Shown: positions 5,975 through 6,422 of the stretch, piece by piece | How positions within the stretch are numbered: position 1 is the stretch's first letter | How the letters are laid out: each line of letters starts with the position of its first letter | NCBI GenBank assembly: GCA_023430245.1 | Contig: JAEZBA010000673.1 | Location: forward strand, 1-6,422 | Direction: 5' to 3' | DNA from: Pseudomonadota bacterium | GTDB taxonomy: Bacteria > Pseudomonadota > Alphaproteobacteria > Rhizobiales > Xanthobacteraceae | DNA length: 6,422 bases | Notes under the pieces: model-generated | Told to the model about the DNA's origin: nothing | What the model saw: only the letters and a program-made list of their open reading frames with translations | The model's database searches: none | Position numbers and translations under genes: made by a program

Positions 5975-6421
5975 CTATTCCCGGTCTGGACGAAGGCGTT
6001 CAGCCGAGCGGACCCGGACAATGCGCCCAAAGGAATCGGTTGCGCTGGGGATCAACTCAGCGTCGATGCTCCAACATTTAGATGCCGCGGTCAATTCAAC
6101 CTCTATATCTCGTCCCTTGAGGAACAGCGCCTCGGCGCCCCTTTTCAACAAGGGATAGGCGCTTTCGATCAGATTATCGAGTGGCGCGAGCGCCCGGGCG
6201 GTCACGATCTCCACCGGTTCGGCGAAACCATCCACAACGTCCTCGATCCGGGCGGCATGCACTTTGGCCGGCGCTCCGGTGAGCCGGACTGCCTCGCGCA
6301 GGAACGCCGCTTTCTTCAGATTGCTTTCGACCAGATGGACCACACTCCCGGTCGTGTCCGCAAGCGCGCAGGCGATCACCAGGCCCGGGAAGCCCCCGCC
6401 CGATCCGAGGTCGACCCAGTG
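5975..6421 (-). CDS. rsmG: 16S rRNA (guanine-N7)-methyltransferase RsmG, C-terminal part (5' end beyond the window)
   Basis: SAM-dependent enzyme that, in E. coli, makes m7G at position 527 of 16S rRNA; loss of it gives low-level streptomycin resistance. The visible 148 residues start inside the methyltransferase fold. The SAM-binding glycine-rich loop DLGSGGGFPG is at fragment residues 4-13, followed by HLVESNLKKAAFLREA and then the conserved VTARALAPLDNL segment. The full protein is usually about 205-220 residues, so some 60-70 N-terminal residues are missing. The GTG at 6377-6379 is internal and not the start. The gene lies 30 bp upstream of parA, as expected for the common mnmG-rsmG-parA-parB cluster, so mnmG probably lies just outside the window. 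The identification is firm from the SAM loop and the context. Confidence 0.95.
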   Translation of the reverse strand, partial: HWVDLGSGGGFPGLVIACALADTTGSVVHLVESNLKKAAFLREAVRLTGAPAKVHAARIEDVVDGFAEPVEIVTARALAPLDNLIESAYPLLKRGAEALFLKGRDIEVELTAASKCWSIDAELIPSATDSFGRIVRVRSAERLRPDRE

Positions 6422-6422
6422 T

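Overview
The window is a G+C-rich stretch of chromosomal core DNA from an alphaproteobacterium. It most likely comes from the Bradyrhizobium/Rhodopseudomonas/Nitrobacter/Afipia group of Hyphomicrobiales. That placement is an inference from the gene order (rsmG-parA-parB facing leuS-lptE-holA), the protein signatures, and the presence of a DUF2336 protein and a short PilZ protein. I had no database to confirm it. Seven genes are present, two of them cut by the window edges. Nearly all the DNA is coding, and I see no mobile elements, tRNA or rRNA genes, or CRISPR arrays.

Left half, plus strand (2-2500): the 3' part of leuS (leucyl-tRNA synthetase, from the KMSKS loop onward), lptE (LPS-assembly lipoprotein, overlapping leuS by 14 bp) and holA (DNA polymerase III delta subunit, 104 bp after lptE). 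The leuS-lptE-holA order is also found in Escherichia coli, so this is an old linkage of housekeeping genes.

Right half, minus strand (6421 down to 2523): the 3' part of rsmG (16S rRNA m7G methyltransferase), then parA and parB (chromosome segregation ATPase and CTP-dependent DNA clamp) at operon-like spacing. After a 162-bp A+T-richer gap (about 44% G+C by my count) come a DUF2336 protein and a 97-residue single-domain PilZ protein, 40 bp apart. The PilZ gene converges on holA with only 22 bp between the stop codons.

The core genes look ordinary and intact. The less-described part is the DUF2336-PilZ pair between parB and holA, with its own A+T-rich leader. That leader holds a 7-bp inverted repeat around a possible -35 element. 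The parB and DUF2336 frames are also the same frame, separated by a single TGA with no further stop in the gap. A degenerate parS-like half-site lies just upstream of the PilZ gene. These are leads only; I do not see a clearly new biological system here.
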